Shown in pieces: positions 1-8,801 of a DNA stretch of 64,000 nucleotides (its first letter is position 1; each line of letters starts with the position of its first letter). Location of the stretch: assembly GCA_019636345.1 (NCBI GenBank), contig JAHBXQ010000001.1, positions 186,001 through 250,000 on the forward strand. The letters run 5' to 3'. The notes below the pieces were generated by a model, which searched no databases, had not been told where the DNA came from, and saw only the letters and a program-made list of their open reading frames with translations. Both the position numbers and the translations under genes were made by a program. The DNA is from Pirellulales bacterium (GTDB lineage: Bacteria > Planctomycetota > Planctomycetia > Pirellulales > Lacipirellulaceae).

Positions 1-1623
1 CTCGTTGGCGAAGCCGACAGCCAAGCGGAAGCTCGGAAACTGATCGACCAGTACCGATCGCCCGCCTCGGTCGAAGCGGCCTTGGCGGCCGCGCGCGACA
101 AATGGCGTGGCATTCTGTCGGCGATTGAGATCGAGACCCCGTCGCAGCCGGTGAACCTGATGGTCAACGGCTGGCTCCCTTACCAGAACCTAAGTTGCCG
201 GATTTGGGCCCGCAGCGCGTATTACCAGGCTGGCGGGGCGTACGGATTCCGCGATCAGCTGCAGGACGCGGCGGCGTACGTTTACCACTGGCCGGAGTTG
301 ACCCGCGATCAGATCGTGCGGCACGCCTCGCACCAGTTCGTCGAGGGGGACGTACTCCACTGGTGGCATCCCCCGCTGAGCCGAGGCCTCCGCACGAGGT
401 TCGCCGACGATTTGCTGTGGCTGCCGATGATCGCCGCCGAGTACTGCGCTACGACCGGCGACGAAGCGTTGTGGGATTACGAGGCCCCGTTCCTTCGCGG
501 CCCGCAGCTCGATCCCGGAGAGGACGAGCGATTCATCCTCCCTGAGCCGGCGGGAGTCGCCGGGTCGATCTACGACCATTGTTGCCGGGCCGTCGACCGC
601 TCGCTCGCCGTCGGCGACCGCGGTTTGCCCCTCATGGGGTGCGGCGACTGGAACGACGGCATGAATCGCATCGGTCACGGCCGCGGCGAGAGCGTGTGGA
701 TGGGTTTTTTCCTCTGCTACGTGCTCGATCGGATGATCCCGGTTTGCCGGCGGCGCGGGGATGACGAGCGAGTCGCCAGCTACGAGCAGCACCGCCGCAA
801 CCTGACGGCTGCGCTCAACGACGCCGGGTGGGACGGCCAGTGGTATCGCCGGGCGTATTTCGACGATGGCACTCCGGTCGGTTCGATCGATTCGGTCGAG
901 TGTCAAATCGACGCCCTCGCGCAAGCCTGGGCCGTCCTCTCGGGGGTCGCCCCGGCGGACCGCGCCGCCGCTGCCCTCGACGCCGTCGACGAGCGGCTCG
1001 TGCGACGCGACCTGGGGATGGTCAAACTGCTCGATCCGCCGTTCGATCGCTCGCCGAACGACCCGGGGTACATTCAGGGTTACGTCCCGGGGGTCCGCGA
1101 AAACGGCGGGCAGTACACCCACGGCGTGTTGTGGTATCTGCGAGCCCTGGCCGAAGCGGGACGCGGCACGCAGGCGGTCGAACTGCTGGAGATGCTCACC
1201 CCGATCCGCCACGGCGACTCGCCCGAGCAGGTCGCGCGCTATCAGGCCGAGCCGTACGTGGCGGCGGCCGACGTGTACGGTCAACCGCCGCACGAAGGCC
1301 GGGCCGGCTGGACCTGGTACACCGGCAGCGCGGGGTGGATGTTCCGCGTCGCCGTCGAATCGATCCTGGGGCTGTCGATCAACGGCGGCAACGAGCTCGT
1401 GCTCAACCCGTCGATCGCCGCCGATTGGCCGAGGTGCCGACTCTTCTATCGGCCCGACCGCCAGGGGACCGAGTACGCGATCACGATCGAGAACCCCTTG
1501 GGTCGGGGGCGCGGCGTGACCGCGGCTTCGCTCGACGGCCAACCGGTCGCCGTGGTCGAAGGCGCGGCGCGCGTGCCGCTGGCGCGCGACGGTCGTCGCC
1601 ACGAAGCGAGGATCGTGTTGTGA
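1..1623 (+). CDS. GH94-type glycoside phosphorylase / cyclic beta-1,2-glucan synthase C-terminal region (5' partial)
   Basis: The frame is open from the first base, so the true start lies outside the window; 540 codons are visible. The protein reads like the C-terminal GH94 catalytic part of cyclic beta-1,2-glucan synthases and related phosphorylases. It has the stretch WLPYQNLSCRIWARSAYYQ, then GAYGFRDQLQD, and the GDWNDGMN motif near visible residue 215, which holds the aspartate that acts as general acid in this family. ENGGQYTHGVLW and GWTWYTGSAGWM follow, as is typical. GH94 enzymes use phosphate to cleave beta-glucosidic bonds, releasing a sugar 1-phosphate. Whether the missing N-terminal part carries a glycosyltransferase (synthase) or not (phosphorylase) cannot be told from here. 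The stop overlaps the start of the GH1 gene by 4 bases, so the two are likely translated together. Confidence 0.85.
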   Translation, partial: LVGEADSQAEARKLIDQYRSPASVEAALAAARDKWRGILSAIEIETPSQPVNLMVNGWLPYQNLSCRIWARSAYYQAGGAYGFRDQLQDAAAYVYHWPELTRDQIVRHASHQFVEGDVLHWWHPPLSRGLRTRFADDLLWLPMIAAEYCATTGDEALWDYEAPFLRGPQLDPGEDERFILPEPAGVAGSIYDHCCRAVDRSLAVGDRGLPLMGCGDWNDGMNRIGHGRGESVWMGFFLCYVLDRMIPVCRRRGDDERVASYEQHRRNLTAALNDAGWDGQWYRRAYFDDGTPVGSIDSVECQIDALAQAWAVLSGVAPADRAAAALDAVDERLVRRDLGMVKLLDPPFDRSPNDPGYIQGYVPGVRENGGQYTHGVLWYLRALAEAGRGTQAVELLEMLTPIRHGDSPEQVARYQAEPYVAAADVYGQPPHEGRAGWTWYTGSAGWMFRVAVESILGLSINGGNELVLNPSIAADWPRCRLFYRPDRQGTEYAITIENPLGRGRGVTAASLDGQPVAVVEGAARVPLARDGRRHEARIVL

Positions 1624-3026
1624 ATCGGCCGGACGCGAGCAAACTGCCGCCGCCCGTACCGAGGTTTCCCGCCGACTTCGTGTGGGGCGCGGCGACGTCG
1701 GCCTACCAGATCGAAGGCTCCCCCGACGCGGACGGCGCAGGGCTGAGCATTTGGGACGAGTTCGCTCGCTCTCCCGGCAATATCGCGGCGAACGACAACG
1801 GCGACGTGGCGTGCGACCACTACCGGCGGTGGCGCGAAGACGTCGCCTTGATGAGCGAACTGGGACTGCAGGCCTATCGGTTCAGCGTCGCCTGGAGCCG
1901 CGTCCTCCCCGCGGGGACCGGCCGAGTGAACGGTGCCGGACTTGACTTCTACGATCGGCTGGTCGACGAGTTGGTCGACCGCGGCATCGCCCCCTACGTC
2001 ACGCTCTATCACTGGGATCTGCCCGCGGCGCTCGACGCCCGCGGCGGGTGGCTCAATCCTGACTCGGCGGAGTGGTTCGCCGAGTATGCGACCGTCGTCG
2101 CCGATCGGCTGGGAGATCGAGTCGCCAGTTGGGCGACGCTCAACGAGCCGTGGGTGTCGGCCCATTGCGGCTACCTCGTCGGCGAGCACGCCCCAGGGCG
2201 GCGCAGTCGGCACGACGCCTGCCAAGCGGCCAACAATCTGATCCGCGCCCACGCGGCAGGCTTGGCCGCGTTGCGGAGTCGCGGCGTCCCCAGCGCGGGG
2301 ATCGTCGTCAATCTGACCCCCCAGCACCCGGCAAGCGATTCGCCGGCCGACGAGCACGCGGCGCGGCTGGCCCATGCGTATATCAATCGCCAATTCCTTG
2401 ATCCCATCCTCTTGGGCAGCCATCCTGAAGAGATGGCGACGCTGTACGGAGACGCTTGGCGGCCCCTCTCCGCAGCCGACTTGGCTGCGGCGAGTCGGCC
2501 GGTCGACTTCGTCGGGGTGAATTATTACCTCCGCGAGGTCGTCGAAGCCGATCCCGCGGCGACGCCGTTCGGCATGAAGATCGTGCGGCAACTCGGGCGG
2601 CCTTACTCCGAGATGGGATGGGAGATTTATCCCGACGGACTCCGGGAAATCCTCGTCTGGGTCCGCGATCGCTACGGCGACATGCCGCTGGCGATCACCG
2701 AGAACGGCGTTGCGCTGATTGATCCCCCCGTGGTCGACGGCACGGTAGCGGACGGTCCGCGCATCGACTACCTCCGCGCCCACTTGGCCGCTGCAGCCGA
2801 GGCGCTGGCCACGGGGGTCGACCTGCGCGGGTATTTCCTGTGGTCGCTGTTGGACAACTTTGAATGGGCGCACGGTTACGGCAAACGCTTCGGCATGGTC
2901 CACGTCGATCCGACGACGGGTCGCCGTACGCCCAAGACCAGCGCGTGGTGGTACCGCGGGCAGATCGAAGCCTCCGCCTCCGCCAAGGCACGCCCTGCGG
3001 CAGCCGCACTTGGGGAGACGCCATGA
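1620..3026 (+). CDS. GH1 family beta-glucosidase
   Basis: A 468-residue glycoside hydrolase family 1 enzyme, the usual length for the family. It opens with FPADFVWGAATSAYQIEGS, the classic GH1 N-terminal signature. The acid/base glutamate is in TLNEP near residue 165 and the nucleophile glutamate in ITENG near residue 361. The family splits terminal beta-linked glucose or related sugars from short oligosaccharides. There is no signal peptide, so it should act in the cytoplasm. I chose the GTG at 1620 because it overlaps the upstream stop as GTGA and places the start just before the conserved domain. The gene ends in an ATGA overlap with the next gene, giving three coupled genes. Substrate is inferred from context as beta-glucan oligosaccharides. 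Confidence 0.92.
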   Translation: MNRPDASKLPPPVPRFPADFVWGAATSAYQIEGSPDADGAGLSIWDEFARSPGNIAANDNGDVACDHYRRWREDVALMSELGLQAYRFSVAWSRVLPAGTGRVNGAGLDFYDRLVDELVDRGIAPYVTLYHWDLPAALDARGGWLNPDSAEWFAEYATVVADRLGDRVASWATLNEPWVSAHCGYLVGEHAPGRRSRHDACQAANNLIRAHAAGLAALRSRGVPSAGIVVNLTPQHPASDSPADEHAARLAHAYINRQFLDPILLGSHPEEMATLYGDAWRPLSAADLAAASRPVDFVGVNYYLREVVEADPAATPFGMKIVRQLGRPYSEMGWEIYPDGLREILVWVRDRYGDMPLAITENGVALIDPPVVDGTVADGPRIDYLRAHLAAAAEALATGVDLRGYFLWSLLDNFEWAHGYGKRFGMVHVDPTTGRRTPKTSAWWYRGQIEASASAKARPAAAALGETP

Positions 3027-5155
3027 CCGCAGGAGCGATCTTGCGACGGGTCGCCGCGATCATCGCCGTTGTCAGCGTCGCGTGCGTCGGGCGGCGCGGC
3101 AACGGCGCCGACGTCGGGCTGGTGTCGCTGTTCGACGGCGAACGGACCGGCGTCGTCGGCGCTTCGCAGTTCCTCAATTCCTGGGGGGGCGGATTTTCCC
3201 CGGGCAATATCGTCGGCGTGGCCCGCGATCCGACTGTCGCACGGAGCGGGGTTGCTTCCGTTCGCGCCGATCTCGGCACGATCGCCTCGGGGGGCTTCGG
3301 GTTCTTCCAAACCTTCGCCGGCGAAATCGCCGGCTCCGCGCTCCGCCAGACGCGCGACATGACGCGCTACGAGCGGTTCGAAGCCCATGTTCGCAACGAC
3401 ACCGGCGCCGCGCTGAATCTCGTCTACGAGATCAAAGACTATCGCGACAGCAACAGTCACCGCGCGCAACGCACATTCTCGATCCCCGCCGGGGCCGGAT
3501 GGACGAAGATCGAAGCGTCGCTCGCCGGAGGGCTTGCCGGGTGGACGATCGACGGGACCCCCGACCTGTCGCGAACCTACATCAACAGCTTCGTGGTGAG
3601 TCCCCAAACGGGCGCCGCGTCGGGATCGATCTTTCTCGACGACTTCAAGTTCCACGAAGTCGGCCCCGTCCTCGATTCGCAGACCGCCCCCGTTACGGCC
3701 TTGGCCGAGCGGCTCGCCGAGCGGCAGTTCAGCGGCCTGTGGACCGCTCGCAATCGCTCGACGGGCCTGATCTACAACACGTCCGACGACGCCGGCGCCG
3801 CGGCCATGAACACGACCGCCGGCGTGCTGTGGATGCTCCCCTCGGCGGTGCGGCGGGGGTGGGTTTCGCAGGCCGACGCCGACGTCGCGGCCGGGCAGAT
3901 CGCCGCGTCGCTGCAGACGAATCTCAACCTGACGACCTACTTGCCGAGCCGTTTCATCAACCCCGCCGCCGCCGGCCTGCCGGGAGGCGACAACGAGGAG
4001 TCGAGCATCGACGCGTCGTTCATCGCGCTGGCGCTTCACCGGTACAAGACGCTCCCCACGACGTCGCCGAGCCTCGCCGCGGCGCTCGATGCGGTGCAGA
4101 ATCGATTTCAATTCGACGCCTTCGTGCGCCCGGGAGGGTTCGATCTCGCCTATCGCCCGACCACGGGGTTCACCGGCGCCACGTACAACGGCTACACGAA
4201 CGAGGGGAAGGTGATTTCGCTGGCCGCTGCGGCGTCGGACGATCACCACGTGCCGCTGGCCGACCGCTGGAACAGCGACACGGGTCGGGTGCGAGCCTTT
4301 CTGGTGAACGTGGCCGACGCGCATCTCGTGCACAGTTCGACCATGTATCGCGCCCCCTTCGAACAGGCGCTGGTGAACCTGTTCGTCGACACCTCGGATC
4401 GGGGCGTCGACAACTTCCCCAATCGCACGCTGGCGACGAATCCGTGGGTGAACTTCGTCCGCTATCAGCGCGAGACGGCGGCCAAGCTCGAACAACTGGG
4501 TCGGGACGGACTGTTCCAGCCCGATGCCGGCCTGGGGTTCGTCGGCTCCGGGGGCTATCAGCAGTTCAGCTTGTACAACGACTTCGGCCAACCGGATTTG
4601 CTGATGCCATGGAGCGTATCGCTGGCGCTGTTAGCCGGGGCCGACGGCGCCGAGGAGGCGCTCCGCGCGTTCATGGGCAATGAACTGCTCAACGGACCCT
4701 TGGGATTGGCCGACTCAGCCCGCTGGACGACCGGCGCCGCCGGGCCGACTAACGTGCCGGCGTTTCAGGACAACTGGAACATGGTTCTCTCCACGATGGC
4801 TTTGCTGGAGTATCTCGACGGCCCTGACAGCGGCAGCCGGTTTTTTGCCAACTTGCCTGAGATCTCCGCCCAATTGGATACGGTCTTCGTCGACGGCGAC
4901 ATGGACGGCAACGGCGTCGCCGACGCCGCCGATTTGGCGATTTGGCAAACTGGCTACGGCAAACTGGTCGGGGGGCTGCCCTCGCAAGGCGATGCGAACG
5001 GCGACACGCGGATCGACGGGGCCGATTTTCTCCGTTGGCAGCGAGGCTTTTCGGGAGGGGGAGCAGTGGAAGCGGCGCCAGAGCCGGGAGGATGGTTGCT
5101 GCTGCTCGCCGGGGGGGCGGCTGCTTGTCTGATCAGCCGGTGCAGCTTCAGTTAG
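3023..5155 (+). CDS. secreted glucoamylase-fold protein with dockerin-like segment and PEP-CTERM-like tail
   Basis: A 710-residue exported protein. It starts with a hydrophobic signal segment (about residues 5-28). A jelly-roll, carbohydrate-binding-like region follows (about 30-215). The middle (about 225-605) resembles the alpha/alpha-barrel 'glycoamylase-like' family that includes beta-1,2-glucanases of GH144: it has VLWMLPSAVRRG, a run of aromatic residues, and PDLLMPWSVSLALLAGADG. Residues about 630-685 carry two Ca-binding-like loops, DGDMDGNGVADAADL and GDANGDTRIDGADF, as in type I dockerins. The end has PEPGGWLLLLAGGAA, a PEP-CTERM-like sorting tail, but with a weak basic end (RCSFS). 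It overlaps the GH1 stop by 4 bases. I infer an outer-surface glucan hydrolase feeding the GH94 and GH1 enzymes. The exact family of the catalytic barrel is not certain. Confidence 0.8.
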   Translation: MTAGAILRRVAAIIAVVSVACVGRRGNGADVGLVSLFDGERTGVVGASQFLNSWGGGFSPGNIVGVARDPTVARSGVASVRADLGTIASGGFGFFQTFAGEIAGSALRQTRDMTRYERFEAHVRNDTGAALNLVYEIKDYRDSNSHRAQRTFSIPAGAGWTKIEASLAGGLAGWTIDGTPDLSRTYINSFVVSPQTGAASGSIFLDDFKFHEVGPVLDSQTAPVTALAERLAERQFSGLWTARNRSTGLIYNTSDDAGAAAMNTTAGVLWMLPSAVRRGWVSQADADVAAGQIAASLQTNLNLTTYLPSRFINPAAAGLPGGDNEESSIDASFIALALHRYKTLPTTSPSLAAALDAVQNRFQFDAFVRPGGFDLAYRPTTGFTGATYNGYTNEGKVISLAAAASDDHHVPLADRWNSDTGRVRAFLVNVADAHLVHSSTMYRAPFEQALVNLFVDTSDRGVDNFPNRTLATNPWVNFVRYQRETAAKLEQLGRDGLFQPDAGLGFVGSGGYQQFSLYNDFGQPDLLMPWSVSLALLAGADGAEEALRAFMGNELLNGPLGLADSARWTTGAAGPTNVPAFQDNWNMVLSTMALLEYLDGPDSGSRFFANLPEISAQLDTVFVDGDMDGNGVADAADLAIWQTGYGKLVGGLPSQGDANGDTRIDGADFLRWQRGFSGGGAVEAAPEPGGWLLLLAGGAAACLISRCSFS

Positions 5156-5227
5156 CCCCCAGATTTCCGGTCATTCGCTCGATTGGCAATTGGCGCCAGC
5201 TTCAACGGGCGATTTCTTAGGAAATGC

Positions 5228-5256
5228 TTGACTTTGCGGTTTGGGGCGGTTAACCT
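5228..5256 (+). promoter_or_regulatory. possible sigma-70-type promoter upstream of PEP-CTERM gene
   Basis: TTGACT (5228-5233) and TAACCT (5251-5256) are separated by 17 bases. The -35 is good and the -10 is weak. The operator at 5264-5278 would sit over the predicted transcription start, a classic place for repression. Confidence 0.4.
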
Positions 5257-5263
5257 CAGTTTG

Positions 5264-5278
5264 TTGCAAGCGCTTTCA
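5264..5278 (+). promoter_or_regulatory. LacI-family operator, copy 1
   Basis: The 15-mer TTGCAAGCGCTTTCA fits the LacI/GalR-family pattern TGNAANCGNTTNCA, with a central CG. Its exact reverse complement occurs at 6607-6621 in front of the next PEP-CTERM gene. The cognate repressor is not in the window. Confidence 0.7.
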
Positions 5279-5286
5279 TTGTCGTT

Positions 5287-5300
5287 TTGAAACGTTTCAA
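5287..5300 (+). promoter_or_regulatory. second LacI-type palindrome
   Basis: TTGAAACGTTTCAA is a perfect 14-base palindrome with the AAACGTTT core common to LacI/PurR-type operators. Its centre is 22 bases from the centre of the neighbouring operator, about two helical turns, so two dimers could bind on the same face of the DNA. Confidence 0.6.
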
Positions 5301-5357
5301 CTGACTTTTCTTGTCCTTCGGCAAGCCGCCTGTTTTTTTGAGGAGGCGAGGCCAGCG

Positions 5358-5447
5358 ATGGCGACTTGCTCCGATTCCCCAGCGGGGAACACGTTCGACC
5401 GTGGGCGACCATGGCCGTGCCGACGTCACGAAATGCGGCACGTGTGA
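5358..5447 (+). CDS. possible 29-residue leader ORF
   Basis: An ATG at 5358 follows a purine-rich AGGAGGCGAGG stretch (5341-5351) and opens 29 codons ending in TGA at 5447. The predicted peptide begins MATCSDSPAG and ends with a basic RRHEMRHV. It sits between the operators and the PEP-CTERM gene. I do not recognise it. It may be chance; the ribosome-binding site is the only positive evidence. Confidence 0.2.
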   Translation: MATCSDSPAGNTFDRGRPWPCRRHEMRHV

Positions 5448-5559
5448 TCGACGTTCGCGACAGATCCGACCAACTGCGTAACAGAGCGGCAGGCGTTCCG
5501 GGGCACGTTGCTTTCTTGATTTGAGTTTGGTTCTAGTTTTTCGTCTGCGAGGTGTACTA

Positions 5560-6300
5560 ATGAAACGTGTCGTGACTTGGTTTTCAGCATTGATGATCTT
5601 GATCGGGGCTTCGAGCAGCGCACATGCGCTGTTGACCAACGGAACGTTCGACGCCACGGTGCTTGTGGAAGTGTCGCCGGGCTTTTCGCTCCCGCATCCG
5701 GCGAATTGGGTCAACGACGGCTCCAAGACGAACAGCGGGCCGTTTATCGATGGGCTTTCTTCGGAGCCTTGGGCCGGGCCGGCGCCTACGCCCGATACCA
5801 ATCCCGGTGACTTCGGCGTGTTCTTCAAGCCGTTTGCCGGCACTCTGTCGACGGGCGATTTGCTGACGGTTCACCTGCGGCAAGACGTGGCCGGGACGGC
5901 GGGGCTCCGCTACGTTCTCACGGGCTGGGCCGGCGCTGAGGCGAATTTCTCGGGATTCATTGCCGGCACGGCGACCAAGGCCGAGTTGGCTGTCGAATTT
6001 CTTGACGCCGGCAACTCGGTGATCGGCGGCGACGTTCGCGATCTGATCGCCGAAGGGCTTGGTTCGACCGTCGGGGCGCCGTTCGGGTACAAGCAGTTCA
6101 CGGCCGCGGCGCTTGCTCCGGCGGGAACGGTTTCCGTGCGGGCTCGCGCGTCGTTGATCGACGGCTACGGCAATCCCGCCGGCGGCGGTCAGGCGTTCGT
6201 CGTCGACGACTTCGTGTTGACCGCGGTTCCTGAACCGGCCAGCATGGTCCTCGTGGGCGCGGGGTTGCTTGGTTTGATCGCCCTGCGTCGCAGGGGCTAG
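5560..6300 (+). CDS. PEP-CTERM sorting domain protein
   Basis: A 246-residue exported protein. It starts with a signal peptide ending around SSAHA (residue 23). The body (about 25-218) is a beta-rich, jelly-roll-like domain with LTNGTFDA at its start and AFVVDDFVL at its end, a pattern found in many secreted planctomycete proteins. The tail VPEPASMVLVGAGLLG followed by ALRRRG is a clear PEP-CTERM signal: PEP motif, transmembrane stretch, arginine cluster. Such proteins are processed by an exosortase and placed on the cell surface or in extracellular matrix. The start at 5560 is fixed by a GAGGTG site six bases upstream and by the signal peptide. It is related in layout to each half of the next gene, and both follow the same operator sequence. 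The function is unknown; sugar-matrix binding is a guess. Confidence 0.85.
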   Translation: MKRVVTWFSALMILIGASSSAHALLTNGTFDATVLVEVSPGFSLPHPANWVNDGSKTNSGPFIDGLSSEPWAGPAPTPDTNPGDFGVFFKPFAGTLSTGDLLTVHLRQDVAGTAGLRYVLTGWAGAEANFSGFIAGTATKAELAVEFLDAGNSVIGGDVRDLIAEGLGSTVGAPFGYKQFTAAALAPAGTVSVRARASLIDGYGNPAGGGQAFVVDDFVLTAVPEPASMVLVGAGLLGLIALRRRG

Positions 6301-6361
6301 TCGACTCGACGATGCGGGGGCAGCGTCGATCGATGTGTCGGCAACGGGTTCCACGACCGCG

Positions 6362-6395
6362 AAGGGGCGCCTGCAATCAGCAGGCGCCCCTTTTT
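6362..6395 (+). terminator. rho-independent terminator after first PEP-CTERM gene
   Basis: An 11-bp perfect stem GGGGCGCCTGC / GCAGGCGCCCC with a five-base loop is followed by TTTTT. It lies 62 bases after the stop codon. Confidence 0.85.
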
Positions 6396-6606
6396 CGTCT
6401 TCGCAAAAACCAGCGGCGGTGCGGCGTGCCAGTGCAAAGTCATGCCGAGGTTCCAACTTTCACGCTCGCTCGAGCACCGCATACCCGCCATGTTGTCATG
6501 GTCCGACAAGTGAGACGCCGGAGCATGGCCACCGCGAAGACGGCGTGTCCGAGGGACGTCGAAACCGTATTCGGCCCAAAGTCAGAAAGTCCGGAAAAAA
6601 ATGAAA

Positions 6607-6621
6607 TGAAAGCGCTTGCAA
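6607..6621 (-). promoter_or_regulatory. LacI-family operator, copy 2
   Basis: TGAAAGCGCTTGCAA is the exact reverse complement of the operator at 5264-5278. It overlaps the -35 hexamer of the promoter at 6616-6643, so a bound repressor would block RNA polymerase. Confidence 0.7.
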
Positions 6622-6643
6622 AGGTGGCACGGGCGGCTACAAT
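6616..6643 (+). promoter_or_regulatory. sigma-70-type promoter for second PEP-CTERM gene
   Basis: TTGCAA (6616-6621) and TACAAT (6638-6643) are 16 bases apart. The -35 lies inside the LacI-type operator. The start codon of the next gene is about 510 bases downstream. Confidence 0.55.
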
Positions 6644-7156
6644 TCGAGGTATGAAGTCATGCGGTCGCTTCGGCGACGTATCGTCGCCCCGCGATGGCCG
6701 CTCCGCAGCGCCCGCTCGGCTCTGCACTCCTTTCCGGTTGGTTCCTTTTCACTTGATCTGACGTCGGCGCGGAGGCGACAACCTCGGCGAAAGTTCAGCG
6801 GAGAACTTTGACGCCGCGGCGTCGGGGTTCGCATGGATTTTGTCCAGTTCTCTATCGAAATCATTGCATTGGCCCGCGGGGCCGCGCGTCGCCTTTTGCG
6901 GCGAACATCCACGGCAATCATTCAGGCAGGGTGAGGAGGTCCAGCAGCAGCGAGCCCGGCATGCCGTTTCTGCGGCAGCCAAGCATTGGCCTGCGATCAA
7001 GTTCATTGCTTTCGATCGGACTTTGCAGCGGGGCAGCCGAAGTCCGATCGCGAGCGCACATGGCGACGTCCTTGCCCGGTGGACGTTTGCTCGACGACGG
7101 CGGAGATCGGGCAGCTTGTCAGCGACCTCGTATCGAGATCTCAGAGGGAGTTTCCA

Positions 7157-8668
7157 ATGAAGAAAACGGCGTTCTCCATCGTGGCGGCGGCATGCCTCGC
7201 GTTCCAGTCTGCTCAAGCGGTCGAGCTACTGATCAGCGGAGATTTTGAAACGCCCCAGGGCGTAGGCGATATTCCCGGCTGGAACCTGAGCGAGTTCATC
7301 ACGGATTCTGACGCTCCGATCAACTCCGCCGATCTCACCGGCGGAACAGATATCCAGTTGTTCTTGCGAGCATTCGAGGGAGGGCGGGGGCCGACTGTCG
7401 AGCAAGGCAACTACGACTCTACGGGAGGCGTCGACGGGCGCGATTTCCTCGTCTGGCAGCGCGGCGGTTCGCCGAATTCCGGAGGTCCGGCCGATCTCGC
7501 GACCTGGCAGACAAACTACGGGATGGCTGGTGCGAGAATGACCAACGCGGTCCTCACGCAAACAGTGCCTGGCATCGGAGGCGAAACCTACACGTTCCAA
7601 GGCACTTCGACGTTTGAGGACAATTACTCGGGTTTCGTCACGACGCTCGACGCCGAGGGGCCGTTCGGGGCGATTCCCTCGCCGACGACGACCCACTTCA
7701 AGATGGAGTTCCTCGGCGCCGGCGGGTCGCCGCTCGGTTCGCCAGTGTTGTTGGACCTGCGTACCGAACAAGGTTTCCCCGGGTTTCCCGTCGTCCACAC
7801 GCCGCTGGTCGGCGTGGCTCCGGCAGGCACGACCAACGTGCGCGTGACGGCCGAAGCGCTCAACATGGTGTGGAACGGCAATTCGACGACGATGGGCGCC
7901 CTACAGTCCGCGTTTTTCAACGACTTCTCGCTTGAGTCGGCCTCGAACCCCGGGAACGATCTGCTGACTAACGGCAATCTCAACCAGGGTCCGCCGGATG
8001 CGCTTGACTTCTGGAATCAGGTCGAAACTCCCGCGACACGTACTGAAATTTTGAGAACACCTATTGCGGCTTTTTCAAATCACACTCCGGGCGGATCGCG
8101 TGGCGTTTGGTTGAGTGCATTCTTCGGGAATCATCCCATCTTCGAGCCGACCCCGGTCACGGGAAGCATTTCCCAAACCGTTCAGGCGGTCGCGGGCGCC
8201 GAGTACACTTTTTCCGGCTGGACGAAGTTTGAGGCGAACTACTCCGGCGGCGTCGACACGATCAGCCTCAGTAGTCCGGGGACAATTCCTGGTCAGTCCT
8301 CGCCGACCAGCACGGAGATTCGTCTGGAGTTTCTCGACATCAACAGCAACGTCATCGCCTCGTCGGTCATCGACGTGAAAGCGGCTAGGCGTCTGATCAG
8401 CCCCACGGGCAATGCGAACGACAACATTTGGTATCAGCATACCTTGCAGGCAGTTTCCCCGGCCGGCACCGTGTTTGCGCGGCTGAGCGCGTCGATGATC
8501 AACGGGGTGTTCAACGTCGATCCCGGTCAATCGGCGTTCTTCGACGACTTCTCACTACAAGGACCGGCGGTGTCGCTCATCGCCAATACGGCCGTGCCCG
8601 AGCCTTCGTCGCTGATTTGCTTGGCGTTGGGGACGTTGCTGCTCGGAGCGCGGAAGCTTCGCAAGTAG
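7157..8668 (+). CDS. two-domain PEP-CTERM protein with internal dockerin-like insert
   Basis: A 503-residue exported protein. The signal peptide ends at QSAQA (about residue 21). Two related jelly-roll-like domains follow (about 23-270 and 275-475). Both contain a YSG segment after a Phe-Glu stretch and end in SAFFNDFSL or SAFFDDFSL. Inside the first domain, at about 83-120, sits a dockerin-like piece ([17 protein letters not shown] and [11 protein letters not shown]), which normally lies near the C-terminus of such proteins. The tail [19 protein letters not shown] with a basic end is a PEP-CTERM signal. The start at 7157 follows GAGGGAG with good spacing. It is likely a surface or matrix protein. 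The domain duplication and the placement of the dockerin-like insert are unusual. The ligand is not known. Confidence 0.85.
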   Translation: MKKTAFSIVAAACLAFQSAQAVELLISGDFETPQGVGDIPGWNLSEFITDSDAPINSADLTGGTDIQLFLRAFEGGRGPTVEQGNYDSTGGVDGRDFLVWQRGGSPNSGGPADLATWQTNYGMAGARMTNAVLTQTVPGIGGETYTFQGTSTFEDNYSGFVTTLDAEGPFGAIPSPTTTHFKMEFLGAGGSPLGSPVLLDLRTEQGFPGFPVVHTPLVGVAPAGTTNVRVTAEALNMVWNGNSTTMGALQSAFFNDFSLESASNPGNDLLTNGNLNQGPPDALDFWNQVETPATRTEILRTPIAAFSNHTPGGSRGVWLSAFFGNHPIFEPTPVTGSISQTVQAVAGAEYTFSGWTKFEANYSGGVDTISLSSPGTIPGQSSPTSTEIRLEFLDINSNVIASSVIDVKAARRLISPTGNANDNIWYQHTLQAVSPAGTVFARLSASMINGVFNVDPGQSAFFDDFSLQGPAVSLIANTAVPEPSSLICLALGTLLLGARKLRK

Positions 8669-8801
8669 TTTGCCACGGTGCGCCGGCGAGTTCGGACGCT
8701 CGCCCGACCCGTTTCACTTGACATGTCCGGCGCTCTCGCGACCGTGGCGTCGGTTCCGGGTGCGCCCTGATGACGCCCCGCACGATAAGGATGCAGTAGC
8801 T

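Larger units (their letters stand above)
5156..5559. other. 404-base intergenic regulatory region
   Basis: This gap between the glucan genes and the first PEP-CTERM gene holds a possible promoter (5228-5256), two LacI-type operators (5264-5278 and 5287-5300) and a possible 29-codon ORF (5358-5447), each listed separately. About 110 bases just before the PEP-CTERM start show nothing I recognise. Confidence 0.6.
6301..7156. other. 856-base intergenic region
   Basis: The region holds the terminator of the upstream PEP-CTERM gene (6362-6395) and a promoter with an overlapping LacI-type operator (6607-6643). From 6650 to 7156 no convincing gene is seen in any frame, so the mRNA of the next gene would have a leader of about 500 bases. 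Confidence 0.6.

Noticed and set aside
5319-5337. Small hairpin CGGC-AA-GCCG followed by seven T residues
   Set aside because: The stem is only four base pairs with a two-base loop, too weak for a terminator or attenuator.
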